A stretch of 64,000 nt of DNA, taken from contig NZ_LZDS01000030.1 of the NCBI RefSeq assembly GCF_001678755.1, positions 1 through 64,000 on the forward strand. Reading direction: 5' to 3'. Position numbers and translations under genes: made by a program. Of this stretch, positions 54,368 to 62,799 are shown piece after piece. Below the pieces are notes generated by a model. The model saw nothing but the letters and a program-made list of their open reading frames with translations. It was not told the DNA's origin and did no database searches. Source of the DNA: Acinetobacter gandensis (GTDB taxonomy: Bacteria > Pseudomonadota > Gammaproteobacteria > Pseudomonadales > Moraxellaceae). Position 1 is the first letter of the stretch. The number at the start of each line of letters is the position of its first letter.

Positions 54368-54540
54368 ACTCTTGAACTACGCTATGATGCATTCACAAAT
54401 AGTTTTATGCGTATATTATCGCCGCTTTTATTTATTTTGTTTTTAGATTCAGATCCTTTTGTACTATTTCACTGAACAAGTCCGGTCTCTTGGCAAAATT
54501 TATTTTATTCCATGCTGTAAATTTTGAGACCTTGTGATCC

Positions 54541-55407
54541 ATGTACTTTATGTTCAAAATCATCGCGCTATTGCCACTTTGGCTGTTACAAAACTTGGCC
54601 TTGATGATCGCGTTTATTCTTAATCTATTTAATTCATCGATCAAACGTATCACTAGTATCAATATTCAACTGGCCTACCCAGACTTGTCCGAGACAGCGC
54701 AGAGACAGCTCGTCAGCCAAAGTATCCGAAGCCAATGCCTGACCTATATTGAATTTATTAAATGTTGGGGGATGCCGCCAAGTTATAGCCTGAGCTTATT
54801 GAAAAACATCTATGGTGCCCATGTTTTAACCGAGGCACTGGCAAATAAAAAAGGTGTGATCGTGGTGGTTCCTCATTTTGGCTGCTGGGAATTACTCAAT
54901 GCATGGCTGAATCTGTATACAGAACCCATGATTATGTATAAACCAAATAAAAATAAAGGTATAAACCGATATCTTTTAGAAGCACGAGAAAAGTTTAACG
55001 CAACACTCGTTCCTACAGATGAAACAGGGATCCGTGCCATTTTTAAGCATTTGAAACAAGGTGGCCTAACAGTCATTTTACCAGACCATTTACCAAAACC
55101 TTCAGGCGGCATTTATTCCAATTTTTTTGGGCAAAATACTTTATCAATGACGCTTGTTTCTAAACTCGCTGCAAAAACACAATGTAATGTCATTGGTTTA
55201 AGTTGTATTCGACAACCTAACCTACGGTACTTTGATGTGCATTGCCAAACCTTAGCAGACGAGATTTTATCTAAAGACTTACAATGCTCTGTCGACACGC
55301 TTAACATTGCCATGCAAGACATCATTGACCAAGCACCAGAACAATACATCTGGTCTTACAAACGCTTTCGTGTGTGCTTTGGTAACATCAATATGTACCG
55401 TAAATAA
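54541..55407 (+). CDS. LpxL/HtrB-family lipid A acyltransferase
   Basis: Inner-membrane enzyme that adds a secondary acyl chain to lipid A or a related lipid, 288 residues. One N-terminal hydrophobic segment (IALLPLWLLQNLALMIAFIL) is followed by the LPLAT fold. The catalytic pair is in VVPHFGCWELL (His-x4-Glu). The acyl-binding segment is LPDHLPKPSGGIYSNFFG, and the C-terminal YIWSYKRFR is typical. It is the first gene after aspS, at the edge of the glycan island. Whether it is LpxL, LpxM or a specialised paralogue cannot be told from this window. Confidence 0.87.
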   Translation: MYFMFKIIALLPLWLLQNLALMIAFILNLFNSSIKRITSINIQLAYPDLSETAQRQLVSQSIRSQCLTYIEFIKCWGMPPSYSLSLLKNIYGAHVLTEALANKKGVIVVVPHFGCWELLNAWLNLYTEPMIMYKPNKNKGINRYLLEAREKFNATLVPTDETGIRAIFKHLKQGGLTVILPDHLPKPSGGIYSNFFGQNTLSMTLVSKLAAKTQCNVIGLSCIRQPNLRYFDVHCQTLADEILSKDLQCSVDTLNIAMQDIIDQAPEQYIWSYKRFRVCFGNINMYRK

Positions 55408-55471
55408 GGTGATCTAAGTAAAACTAGGCATTAACATTTCTATATCACTGGCTTGGATTAATCTTATTCAA

Positions 55472-55500
55472 TTGAGATCAATTATCGACAGTGGCATAAT
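55472..55500 (+). promoter_or_regulatory. Promoter of the small membrane-protein gene
   Basis: TTGAGA (55472-55477) and CATAAT (55495-55500) are 17 bp apart. Transcription would start near 55507, so a TTG start at 55472 is excluded and the ATG at 55532 favoured. Confidence 0.65.
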
Positions 55501-55531
55501 AGCTACAATTTCCACTTTAAGTGATTCTCCT

Positions 55532-55756
55532 ATGGCTATGCGTCCTGAAGTCCGTCGTCGTGCAATCGTATTGATTGTTTTTTCTGTCGTACAATGGCTG
55601 TTCATGCGCTACATCTTAGCCAACGAATTATTCAACTTAACCACCTATAACCGAATTGTTTTGTTCTGCGTGAGTAGTCTTGCAGGTGCATTATTAATTT
55701 TTGTCGGTTTAATTTATATGGTTTTAAAAGGTAATGCTGATCGCACTGAAGATTAA
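55532..55756 (+). CDS. Small two-helix membrane protein, unknown function
   Basis: The start is the ATG at 55532, 25 nt after the predicted transcription start, giving 74 residues; no ribosome site is obvious. Basic residues (RPEVRRRA) precede two hydrophobic helices (AIVLIVFSVVQWLFMRYILA and IVLFCVSSLAGALLIFVGLI), with an acidic C-terminus. No family is recognised. Its stop overlaps the end of the convergent glycosyltransferase gene by 4 bp. It could be an accessory of LOS assembly or simply a neighbouring core gene. Confidence 0.65.
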   Translation: MAMRPEVRRRAIVLIVFSVVQWLFMRYILANELFNLTTYNRIVLFCVSSLAGALLIFVGLIYMVLKGNADRTED

Positions 55757-56736
55757 TTCAGTGCTCTCTCGATTGTTTCCAAACTGATCACGTGCTGTGC
55801 TGTATTCCAAATTTCATTGCATTCTTGCCATTTCGCATGACTTACAAAATGTAATTCATCTAAACGAATAAATACCCCTTGTGCAGCATAAAGCTGTGCA
55901 AGGGTATCAATTGCTGTTGAACGGATCGAATAATAATTCTCAAAACACCAGCCCTGCTCATACTGAAAAAGCTCTAAAATCGTATCGTATTTCAAAATTT
56001 GAAAACCCATACGTTCAATCGCTTGAATAATATTTTCACTCAAATATCGATGTGGAGCATAGTAAACATGTCGATGAGCAAGTTGCTGTTTCAAAGACTT
56101 TAAAATATTTAAATATTCAACTTCGGACTTTATATAAGTTCCAACAAGGTTAGAACCAATCACTAAGTCGTAACCAGCCTTAGTTTTAAGTTTGCTAGCA
56201 CGCTTTTTAAATATTCGATAATCATTAATCGTTACTTTGTGCTCAGTAACTAAATCTTCATATAAGGTAAAAAGTTGAATTTTTCTTAAAACTTCAGGGT
56301 TTTGCTTAATCCCCAATAATGGCTGCGAACGATCCTTTCTATAATATGAACCTTTGTTCAGATGATCCACAATCATACGGGTTTCATTACCATCATCAAT
56401 TAACCAATAGTTCTTTATGGTTAAACTATTCATTAAATGCAATGGAATATGGTGAATCATCCCGGTGAATAGATCATCATATTGATTACGAACTGAAAAA
56501 TGTTTTTTTAGTTGAAAGGCATAAAGTTTCTTTTTCCAGCCCATAAAAGGCTGATAGATAATGCGACTCCATCCATCACATATTTTCAACATATTCTGCA
56601 TCATGTCATAATCGCGAATCGCGCCATAGACAATCAATAAGTCATTTACCTCACCTTCCACAGAAAAGCGCTGCATTGCTTCATATGCATTAAATAGTTG
56701 TAAAGGGGTACGAACAATAAACAATCGTTTTCTCAT
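55753..56736 (-). CDS. GT52/polysialyltransferase-like glycosyltransferase
   Basis: Predicted GT-B-fold glycosyltransferase, 327 residues, cytoplasmic. The N-terminus FIVRTPLQLFNAYEA is the hallmark of the GT52 and polysialyltransferase-like families, where CTPLQ or TPLQ begins the first Rossmann strand. Later, YYAPHRYLSE aligns with the HP-type motif, and CFENYYSIRSTAIDTLAQLY with the conserved Ser-rich segment that binds the CMP donor. Known members transfer sialic acid or galactose to LOS. The donor here is unproven, and no sialic acid synthesis genes are present in the window. It is convergent with the small membrane-protein gene. Confidence 0.72.
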   Translation of the reverse strand: MRKRLFIVRTPLQLFNAYEAMQRFSVEGEVNDLLIVYGAIRDYDMMQNMLKICDGWSRIIYQPFMGWKKKLYAFQLKKHFSVRNQYDDLFTGMIHHIPLHLMNSLTIKNYWLIDDGNETRMIVDHLNKGSYYRKDRSQPLLGIKQNPEVLRKIQLFTLYEDLVTEHKVTINDYRIFKKRASKLKTKAGYDLVIGSNLVGTYIKSEVEYLNILKSLKQQLAHRHVYYAPHRYLSENIIQAIERMGFQILKYDTILELFQYEQGWCFENYYSIRSTAIDTLAQLYAAQGVFIRLDELHFVSHAKWQECNEIWNTAQHVISLETIERALN

Positions 56737-56841
56737 GGTGAATGCACTATATTAAAAGGCGAATTTTTATCTTAAGCTCATCATTAATTACACATTATTT
56801 TGCCTTGCGCAATTTTTAAAATTGAACGATAGGAAATATTC

Positions 56842-57879
56842 TTGAAACACTTTTTCATTCTCAATGATACACGTACCAATCTTCACCACGGTTGTGAAGT
56901 CGTAATGAATAATTTGTATGGTTTAATCCTGAAAAATAATCCTGGTGCTAAATTTTCAAGATTATGCACGGGTCAGACCATTTCAGAAGAAAAATGGCTC
57001 GAACTACTAAAAGATATCGACATTGTAATTATCAATGGCGAAGGTACATTACATGATGCAGCACCCTTTGGTGAATTTTTATTAACCCTTGGACAAATTG
57101 CCAAACAACAGCAGAAAAAAGTGTACTTAGTAAACAGCACTTGGGAAAATAATCCTCAGTCCTGGCATGAACTTATTCAAGATTTTGATGGGCTATATGT
57201 CCGAGATAGAAAAAGTCTTGAAACTTTGCAGCAATTTCATTCAAATTGTGAATATGCAGCCGACCTCACTTTTTATTCAAAATATCAAAATCAAAATGCA
57301 GAAGTGGCGTTGCAGCAAACATCCCTCCCAGCATCTGTTTTCGTTAATGATTCAGTTTATAGTCATGTCAGCGATGCACTCTTTAAATATGCAAAAGACC
57401 ATAATTTTAGTTATCACCCAATTACACGTGAACTGCCACTAGCAGCGGATGCAATTGGATATAATCCCAAAAAAATGAAGAAATTAAAACAATATAATCT
57501 TCTTTCTAAACTATCATTTGGGCTGTATAAACCTCGTCGTTATTATCAAGACTTTGATTACTGTATCGATGCAACAGATGAATTTAAACAAAAAATGTTG
57601 AGCAGCGATTTAGTCATAACAGGCCGTTACCACTGCCTCTGCTTCTGCTTACAAATGCAAATTCCTGTTCTCATTGTGGCATCGAATACCTCTAAAACGC
57701 AGAGTTTACTCAAAGATGCAGACATTGCAGATAAACATATTAGTCTTAATGATTTAACCACATCCAGTATTCATGAACTCTTTGAAAAAGCACAATACAG
57801 TGAAGACGATAAAGCAAAATTAATAAATTTCTGCTTAATCAATCAACAAAAGCATGAAGATATTTTTAAAACCATTTAA
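56842..57879 (+). CDS. Polysaccharide pyruvyl transferase-family protein
   Basis: Predicted ketal-pyruvate transferase acting on a glycan from phosphoenolpyruvate, 345 residues. The start is TTG at 56842 with AGGAAA upstream. The N-terminus LNDTRTNLHHGCEVVMNNLY and the segment VIINGEGTLHDAAPF fit PF04230. The C-terminal LVITGRYHCLCFCLQMQIPV is the most conserved family signature, with the Arg and His of the donor site. Some family members are instead general GT-B sugar-modifying enzymes, so the exact reaction is inferred. The gene runs opposite to its neighbours. Confidence 0.85.
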   Translation: MKHFFILNDTRTNLHHGCEVVMNNLYGLILKNNPGAKFSRLCTGQTISEEKWLELLKDIDIVIINGEGTLHDAAPFGEFLLTLGQIAKQQQKKVYLVNSTWENNPQSWHELIQDFDGLYVRDRKSLETLQQFHSNCEYAADLTFYSKYQNQNAEVALQQTSLPASVFVNDSVYSHVSDALFKYAKDHNFSYHPITRELPLAADAIGYNPKKMKKLKQYNLLSKLSFGLYKPRRYYQDFDYCIDATDEFKQKMLSSDLVITGRYHCLCFCLQMQIPVLIVASNTSKTQSLLKDADIADKHISLNDLTTSSIHELFEKAQYSEDDKAKLINFCLINQQKHEDIFKTI

Positions 57880-57883
57880 CCCT

Positions 57884-57914
57884 AAAAAAGCCGCTACTTG
57901 AGCGGCTTTAATTT
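57884..57914. terminator. Bidirectional terminator between the pyruvyl transferase and SGNH genes
   Basis: AAAGCCGCT, loop ACTTG and AGCGGCTTT form a 9-bp stem with A and T runs on both sides, exactly between two convergent genes. Confidence 0.85.
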
Positions 57915-58582
57915 TAAGTATTTTCAGCTTTTCGCAATACTTCCAATACAGCATCCACCACAATTTGTTGTCCTTTAGAAGACATATGCGTAGAGTCATC
58001 ATAATTTTGATCTAAATCTTCATTTAAGATCTGATAATTGGGTACATACAATACACGCTTACCGTCGCTTAAATCTTTTAGAGCCTGATTATATTTTAAG
58101 ATACGCGGTTCACGCGTTTTATCTTTATTAGGATACGTCTCGACCAATAATATATATTTTGCTTTACTGTGATCAATCATATAACGAATGTTATCAATAT
58201 ACTCTTGATATGGAACAACATTTGTTTCACCTACAACTTTATGCCAATGAATTTTTCGCGCATATTTTTTAATTTTTTTGACGAGTTTTCTTAAAAACTT
58301 ACGCCAAGGTGAATCCGGATAATATAAAACAAAAGGTGAACCTTTAAAGGTTAACCAACTGTCCACACCACCATATTGAATACTGATTACATCAGCTTCA
58401 GCAACATTTTTAAGGTTAAAAAATTGAATGCCTTCACGTGTACTTGACATGGTATAACCATAGTTTTCGAGCGCCCAACCTTTCGCTTTTGCAACCCGTT
58501 CAGGATATGCATTGCCGATGTTGTGCACTTCACCTGTGGTATTACAACCACCTAAAGCGACATAACGGATTGGATTACTCAT
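57914..58582 (-). CDS. SGNH/GDSL-type hydrolase, atypical
   Basis: The 222 residues have the fold order of SGNH esterases. A nucleophile-strand region at the very N-terminus (YVALGGCNTTG) stands where GDSL or GDSI is usual. A central block contains VISIQYGGVDSW, and a C-terminal catalytic pair lies in DDSTHMSSKGQ (Asp-x-x-His). There is no signal peptide. The usual Ser of GDS is replaced by Cys/Asn in the visible alignment, so the nucleophile may be a Cys or the enzyme may be inactive. In glycan loci such proteins add or remove O-acetyl groups. An alternative is a sugar-modifying enzyme of unrelated chemistry. Confidence 0.68.
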   Translation of the reverse strand: MSNPIRYVALGGCNTTGEVHNIGNAYPERVAKAKGWALENYGYTMSSTREGIQFFNLKNVAEADVISIQYGGVDSWLTFKGSPFVLYYPDSPWRKFLRKLVKKIKKYARKIHWHKVVGETNVVPYQEYIDNIRYMIDHSKAKYILLVETYPNKDKTREPRILKYNQALKDLSDGKRVLYVPNYQILNEDLDQNYDDSTHMSSKGQQIVVDAVLEVLRKAENT

Positions 58583-58684
58583 TCATTTTTCCAAAGACAG
58601 TGAATGGCACATTATACGCTACAAAAACAGTCGTGTTACACTATCGTGAATCGTTCAAATTCATTTCATTTGATGTGAGTCCAC

Positions 58685-59356
58685 ATGCAAGCAAATTTCG
58701 GCCTATCTTCAGAAACTTACCATGTTCATCCTGAAAGCTTAATCACTTTATCGCAGCGTGATTTTTCTTTTCATGGTGATCATTTAGGTTGTGATGCGGT
58801 TGTTCTTTTAGCCTGTGAAGCAAACCAACATCAAGACTGTATCATCTATTTAAATTCAGAGACTTCATTGGAGCAAGATCGTGTACGTACTCGATTTGCT
58901 TTCCAAACCGAAGGTTTTTTATTTAACTTTTTTGGTTCATTTATTAAAAAAATTCGCTCGCGTCGACAGAACTTCAGCTCCCAAAGTTATCGAATTTTAC
59001 TCACAGACATAACAGAAAATGCTTTAGAGCGGAATATCAAAACGCCTGAAACAGCATACAATTGGACGAGCCGTCGTTGGAAGCTGGATGAAGATAAACG
59101 TCAGGAACGCTACAGTAAGTTGGAAAACTCGTTTAAAGATTCTGGTTATGACTTTAACTTTCCAATGCACATTATGTTATGCCGTTCTATGGGGGTAAAA
59201 GATAAGCTGAATCAAGGACATCATCGTATTATGTTCTGTAAAATTTACGGCATTACAGAAGTAAGCACCAAATTTATTAGTTCAGCCTACATGCCACCAG
59301 TATTTCAGCCTTTCTTTAAAAAGTTCATCGAAGTCACTAACTATAAACAAGTTTAA
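58685..59356 (+). CDS. Unknown protein of the outer-core island
   Basis: I do not recognise a function. The 223 residues carry no signal peptide or clear membrane helix. A central basic amphipathic stretch (FFGSFIKKIRSRRQNF) is followed by a charged helix (RKETAY-like region TPETAYNWTSRRWKLDEDKR). The C-terminal part has MHIMLCRSMGVKDKLNQGHH with RIMFCKIYGI after it. The QGHHR core resembles the substrate loop of ParB/sulfiredoxin-fold proteins (for example NGHHR in ParB-like domains). This is a weak clue to a nucleotide-using kinase-like or ParB-like activity. It overlaps the GT4 gene end by 4 bp, convergently. Confidence 0.6.
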   Translation: MQANFGLSSETYHVHPESLITLSQRDFSFHGDHLGCDAVVLLACEANQHQDCIIYLNSETSLEQDRVRTRFAFQTEGFLFNFFGSFIKKIRSRRQNFSSQSYRILLTDITENALERNIKTPETAYNWTSRRWKLDEDKRQERYSKLENSFKDSGYDFNFPMHIMLCRSMGVKDKLNQGHHRIMFCKIYGITEVSTKFISSAYMPPVFQPFFKKFIEVTNYKQV

Positions 59357-60345
59357 GCAGCCTGACTTGCAATCGCCTGCCTATATACTTGTTCTGTATT
59401 CAATAGCATATGCTCGATGGTTAAATGCTGCTGTGCTAAGTTAAACGCATCTTGAAAAACAGACTCAGGATGTTCCAATGCGCAATAGTGTTTGATCAGT
59501 TGTTGTAAAGCATCGGCATCATTCGTTTCACATAACCACTTTTCAGAAAGAAACTCAGGCATCATCCCAACGCGGGTTCCAAAAACAGGTCGGTTTAATA
59601 ATAAAGCTTCACCCAAAGTGTAAGGACCACCTTCACGTAAGGACGAGACGATAAGAGCTTCATGCTCACTGATCTGCTTTTGTATGTCTTCACAAAATCC
59701 AATGAGCTGAACCCGATCGGATAAATCTAAGTCTTGAATAAGCTGCTCTAATAACGGACGTTGTTCCCCTTCACCCGCAATAGTCAACTGATGAGGAATG
59801 TCTTGCCAAGCTTGAAGTAAAACATCAAAACCTTTCACCTCATTTAAGCGACCAACTGCAATAAATTTACGATTCTTTTGAAATTTTTGAGGAACGATCT
59901 TCAGTTCAACGCCGTTATATACCACTGATGTTTTGGATGAATTTTCCAATTGATGTTTTAACTGTTCACTCACCACAATAATATGATCAAATGATTGATT
60001 CATTTGATTCTTTTTCTTTTGACCATGAACTGTTACGACACAGGGGAAAGCAAATGATTTAACCATTCGATGCACAAATTGGGCTGTTTTTGCTGCATGT
60101 ACATGTAATACATCAGGCTGAGTTTCAATAATTTTCTTTTTTAACTGATACTTTGTCCAAGGATTATGTCGACTCCCACTCAAATCCATTTTTACAACAT
60201 TCACTTTTGCATCGAGTAAGTGAGCAAAGCGCTCATGCGCAATCAAGCTGACCTCATTGTTTTGGCTTAATCCATTCGCCAATTCAATCACATGCTTTTC
60301 TAGACCACCATCTTCAGCACTTGCCATGACCAATGTGATACGCAT
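59353..60345 (-). CDS. Glycosyltransferase family 4 protein
   Basis: Cytoplasmic GT-B enzyme adding one sugar to the growing core, 330 residues. The N-terminus MRITLVMASAEDGGLEKHVI is the acceptor-side strand with the Gly-Gly loop. The donor half contains FIAVGRLNEVKGFDVLLQAW, and the catalytic Glu motif is in SSLREGGPYTLGEALLLNRP (E-x7-E type). The donor is unknown, likely a UDP- or GDP-hexose. Only 2 bp separate it from the deacetylase gene upstream, so the two form an operon. Confidence 0.93.
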   Translation of the reverse strand: MRITLVMASAEDGGLEKHVIELANGLSQNNEVSLIAHERFAHLLDAKVNVVKMDLSGSRHNPWTKYQLKKKIIETQPDVLHVHAAKTAQFVHRMVKSFAFPCVVTVHGQKKKNQMNQSFDHIIVVSEQLKHQLENSSKTSVVYNGVELKIVPQKFQKNRKFIAVGRLNEVKGFDVLLQAWQDIPHQLTIAGEGEQRPLLEQLIQDLDLSDRVQLIGFCEDIQKQISEHEALIVSSLREGGPYTLGEALLLNRPVFGTRVGMMPEFLSEKWLCETNDADALQQLIKHYCALEHPESVFQDAFNLAQQHLTIEHMLLNTEQVYRQAIASQAA

Positions 60346-60347
60346 GA

Positions 60348-61157
60348 TTAACCCTCGCGTTTGCCTAATTTCAAACGAAGTTTTACTGCAAATAATGTAT
60401 CTTTCCCACTAATTTTTATGCGTTGCAACTGCATAAAATCAGGATTGGTTGAATCAATTCCTTCTACAGTAGTAACTGCATTGGTGTAACCAGCCTGCTT
60501 AGCAAGATCTACATCACGTTGAGAATAAATACCAAAAGGATAGGCAAAGCTACTCACGGGCTTACCAGTCATGGACTCTAATTGCAACTTCGACTGTACA
60601 AGCTCATTCAAGCATTGCTCATCATCTAGTTTAGATAAGTTTGCATGCGTTAAAGTATGTGAGCCTATTTCAACTAAACCGCTATTGGCCAATTTACGCA
60701 CTTGATCATCGTTCAACTTTGGCTCACGCGCTAATTCACCGCTATTATGATGGGCTTTTTTATAAGTTGACCAATCTCGATCATGACGATCAACCACAAC
60801 ATAGATCGTAGCTTTAACTTGGTATTTTTCTAAAATGGGAAAAGCATTTTCTAAATTATCGAGATAACCATCATCAAATGTAATCGCAACGGTCTTCTCT
60901 GGGTGTTTTCCCCAATTTTCCTGTAATTCTTGCATGGTCACAAAATGAAAGCCTTCCGATTTTAACCATGAAATTTGTTCTTCAAAGGCATCAGGCTTTA
61001 CACGTAATTTATTGAACTTTGCACCATCAATATGCTCTCGAACCATGTGGTACATCAGAACTCGTGGCTTTTTCCAGTCTACAGCAGGTTTCCACCACGC
61101 ATACTTATAGCTAAATAGCACCATTAATACGATTAAAATCAGGAGAAGAAATATCAC
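60348..61157 (-). CDS. Polysaccharide deacetylase (NodB homology domain)
   Basis: Zinc-dependent enzyme that removes N-acetyl groups from an amino sugar, 269 residues. An N-terminal membrane anchor (IFLLLILIVLMVLFSYKYAW) places the catalytic domain in the periplasm. The NodB motifs are complete: ITFDDGYLDN with the catalytic and metal Asp pair, SHTLTH for metal His, and FAYPFGIY. A deacetylase (pda1) is a known member of A. baumannii OC loci, where it generates free amino groups on glucosamine. It forms a tight operon with the GT4 gene. Confidence 0.93.
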   Translation of the reverse strand: MIFLLLILIVLMVLFSYKYAWWKPAVDWKKPRVLMYHMVREHIDGAKFNKLRVKPDAFEEQISWLKSEGFHFVTMQELQENWGKHPEKTVAITFDDGYLDNLENAFPILEKYQVKATIYVVVDRHDRDWSTYKKAHHNSGELAREPKLNDDQVRKLANSGLVEIGSHTLTHANLSKLDDEQCLNELVQSKLQLESMTGKPVSSFAYPFGIYSQRDVDLAKQAGYTNAVTTVEGIDSTNPDFMQLQRIKISGKDTLFAVKLRLKLGKREG

Positions 61158-61241
61158 AGGCTAACCCACTATAAATACTATGACTATGTTGCCATAGCCG
61201 CTTAGAGTTTAACAGTCAGACTCGGTAAATACATACTGCCA

Positions 61242-62711
61242 CTACTGCCCCTTTAAGCTGTTATAAGAAATATAATCGTCCCAATCAAAAACGGTAACGT
61301 TTTTATTATCGGGTATCGTTTCTAAATGACGTTTTCCATTTAAAAGTGGGGTTTGAATACCAAGTAAGCCAGCATATATGTTCATATAGTCATACCCACT
61401 GATCGTTTTTTTATACTCAATTTTGTTTTTTGCATCACTGGTTAATACAAAAAATGGCACTTGATAATTATCTTTATATTCATTATCAACATGATATGAA
61501 TCTTCATCCACAGTCATTCCGTGATCTGAAAAATAATTAATACTAAAACTACGCTGTGCTGTATTTAATACTGAGTAGGTTTGCTCAACAAACTGATCAA
61601 GCTTATTTATAGAAGATAAATAACAATCTATTTTCTCAGGCTTAGACATATACAAACGTGGTGCATCAAATAAACGTTCACAGGCATCTGGGTGTGAACC
61701 CATCATGTGCACAAAAAATACATTTTTTTGATTCGGGTATTTTTTAACTTGTTCTTGAAGGATATCCAGCATTTTCATGTCATCAATATTACTCGACATG
61801 TAATTACCACTCTTTAAAAAGAATTGGTGATCTGCATGAATGGCTATTTTAGATATTGCAGTATCATTTTTACCCATAAATCCTTGATTAGAAATCCAGA
61901 CCGTGTTGTAACCTGCTTGTTTTGCTAAAGTGACCACGTTCATTGCAATTTGCGGATTCTTGTCTTGGTCAATCTTTGCTAATGTTCGAGTTAAACTAGT
62001 GACAGTATTTGGTGCTGTCGCAATATAATGATCTACAACTTTTAGCGGCATTCTACTTAAAAATGGTGTCGTTTTTTCTGCATAGCCATAAAGTGATAGG
62101 TAATCTCTCTGAACACTTTCTCCGATGATAATCACTTGATTGTCATATACAGCATCAACCTTTTGTATCTTCCAATCTACTATTTGGCTATTATCTTCTA
62201 ATAGCTTCGCTTCTTCTTGCTTATATTTCACTGTTGCCAATGCAGCTTGAATCCCAAAAATACTGATCCCATTTACTAAAAAGATGAGTGCTAAAATTAC
62301 TTTTTTATAGCTACTTTGCTTTTGACTATCAAAAATAAATAAATAACAACTCAGGGCAAAAAATAAGATAAAGGCAAAAATAATAAATTGAGGTTCGATA
62401 ACTGTTAGAAATTCGAAGACCTCATTGGTATTACTTTGAAACATCGAAGCAACAATGCCTAAAGACATATGGCCTTGTAATATTCCAGTACCACTTGCAA
62501 TATAAAGACAAATAAAGAAAAAAATTACAAGAAAACTTGCTTTTATTATTTTATTTTTTAACTGCTTAACTGCGATAAAAAAAAATGTACTCGATAGCAC
62601 CATCACAAAAAATAAGGGTGCATCTTTTATTTCAGATAAATAATCCCAAAAGCCTAAACCAACACAAAACCCAATTGATAGAAGAAAAGGAAACAAATAG
62701 GTTTTTAGCAT
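61242..62711 (-). CDS. Phosphoethanolamine transferase-family membrane protein (sulfatase fold)
   Basis: Likely transfers phosphoethanolamine to LOS, 489 residues. Five N-terminal membrane segments (to about 165) precede a periplasmic sulfatase-fold domain. The active-site start reads VIIIGESVQRDYLSLYGYAE, where the nucleophile position is Ser; the GES and SLYGY pattern resembles CptA-type core-modifying enzymes more than EptA. Metal ligands follow in FFVHMMGSHPDACERL, then FSDHGMTVDEDSYHVDN. The coding sequence is AT-rich relative to the flanking core genes. The acceptor site (core sugar or lipid A) is unproven. Confidence 0.85.
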   Translation of the reverse strand: MLKTYLFPFLLSIGFCVGLGFWDYLSEIKDAPLFFVMVLSSTFFFIAVKQLKNKIIKASFLVIFFFICLYIASGTGILQGHMSLGIVASMFQSNTNEVFEFLTVIEPQFIIFAFILFFALSCYLFIFDSQKQSSYKKVILALIFLVNGISIFGIQAALATVKYKQEEAKLLEDNSQIVDWKIQKVDAVYDNQVIIIGESVQRDYLSLYGYAEKTTPFLSRMPLKVVDHYIATAPNTVTSLTRTLAKIDQDKNPQIAMNVVTLAKQAGYNTVWISNQGFMGKNDTAISKIAIHADHQFFLKSGNYMSSNIDDMKMLDILQEQVKKYPNQKNVFFVHMMGSHPDACERLFDAPRLYMSKPEKIDCYLSSINKLDQFVEQTYSVLNTAQRSFSINYFSDHGMTVDEDSYHVDNEYKDNYQVPFFVLTSDAKNKIEYKKTISGYDYMNIYAGLLGIQTPLLNGKRHLETIPDNKNVTVFDWDDYISYNSLKGQ

Positions 62712-62799
62712 TGACCCGACAACCCTGTAATATTATTCAAACATTTTCTTGATAGAGTTAAATGTTTGTAGAAATTTTTCGTCGGGTATTATCTATAGT

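Noticed and set aside
55472..55531. Upstream start of the small membrane-protein gene
   Set aside because: It coincides with the -35 element of the best promoter, so it would not be transcribed.
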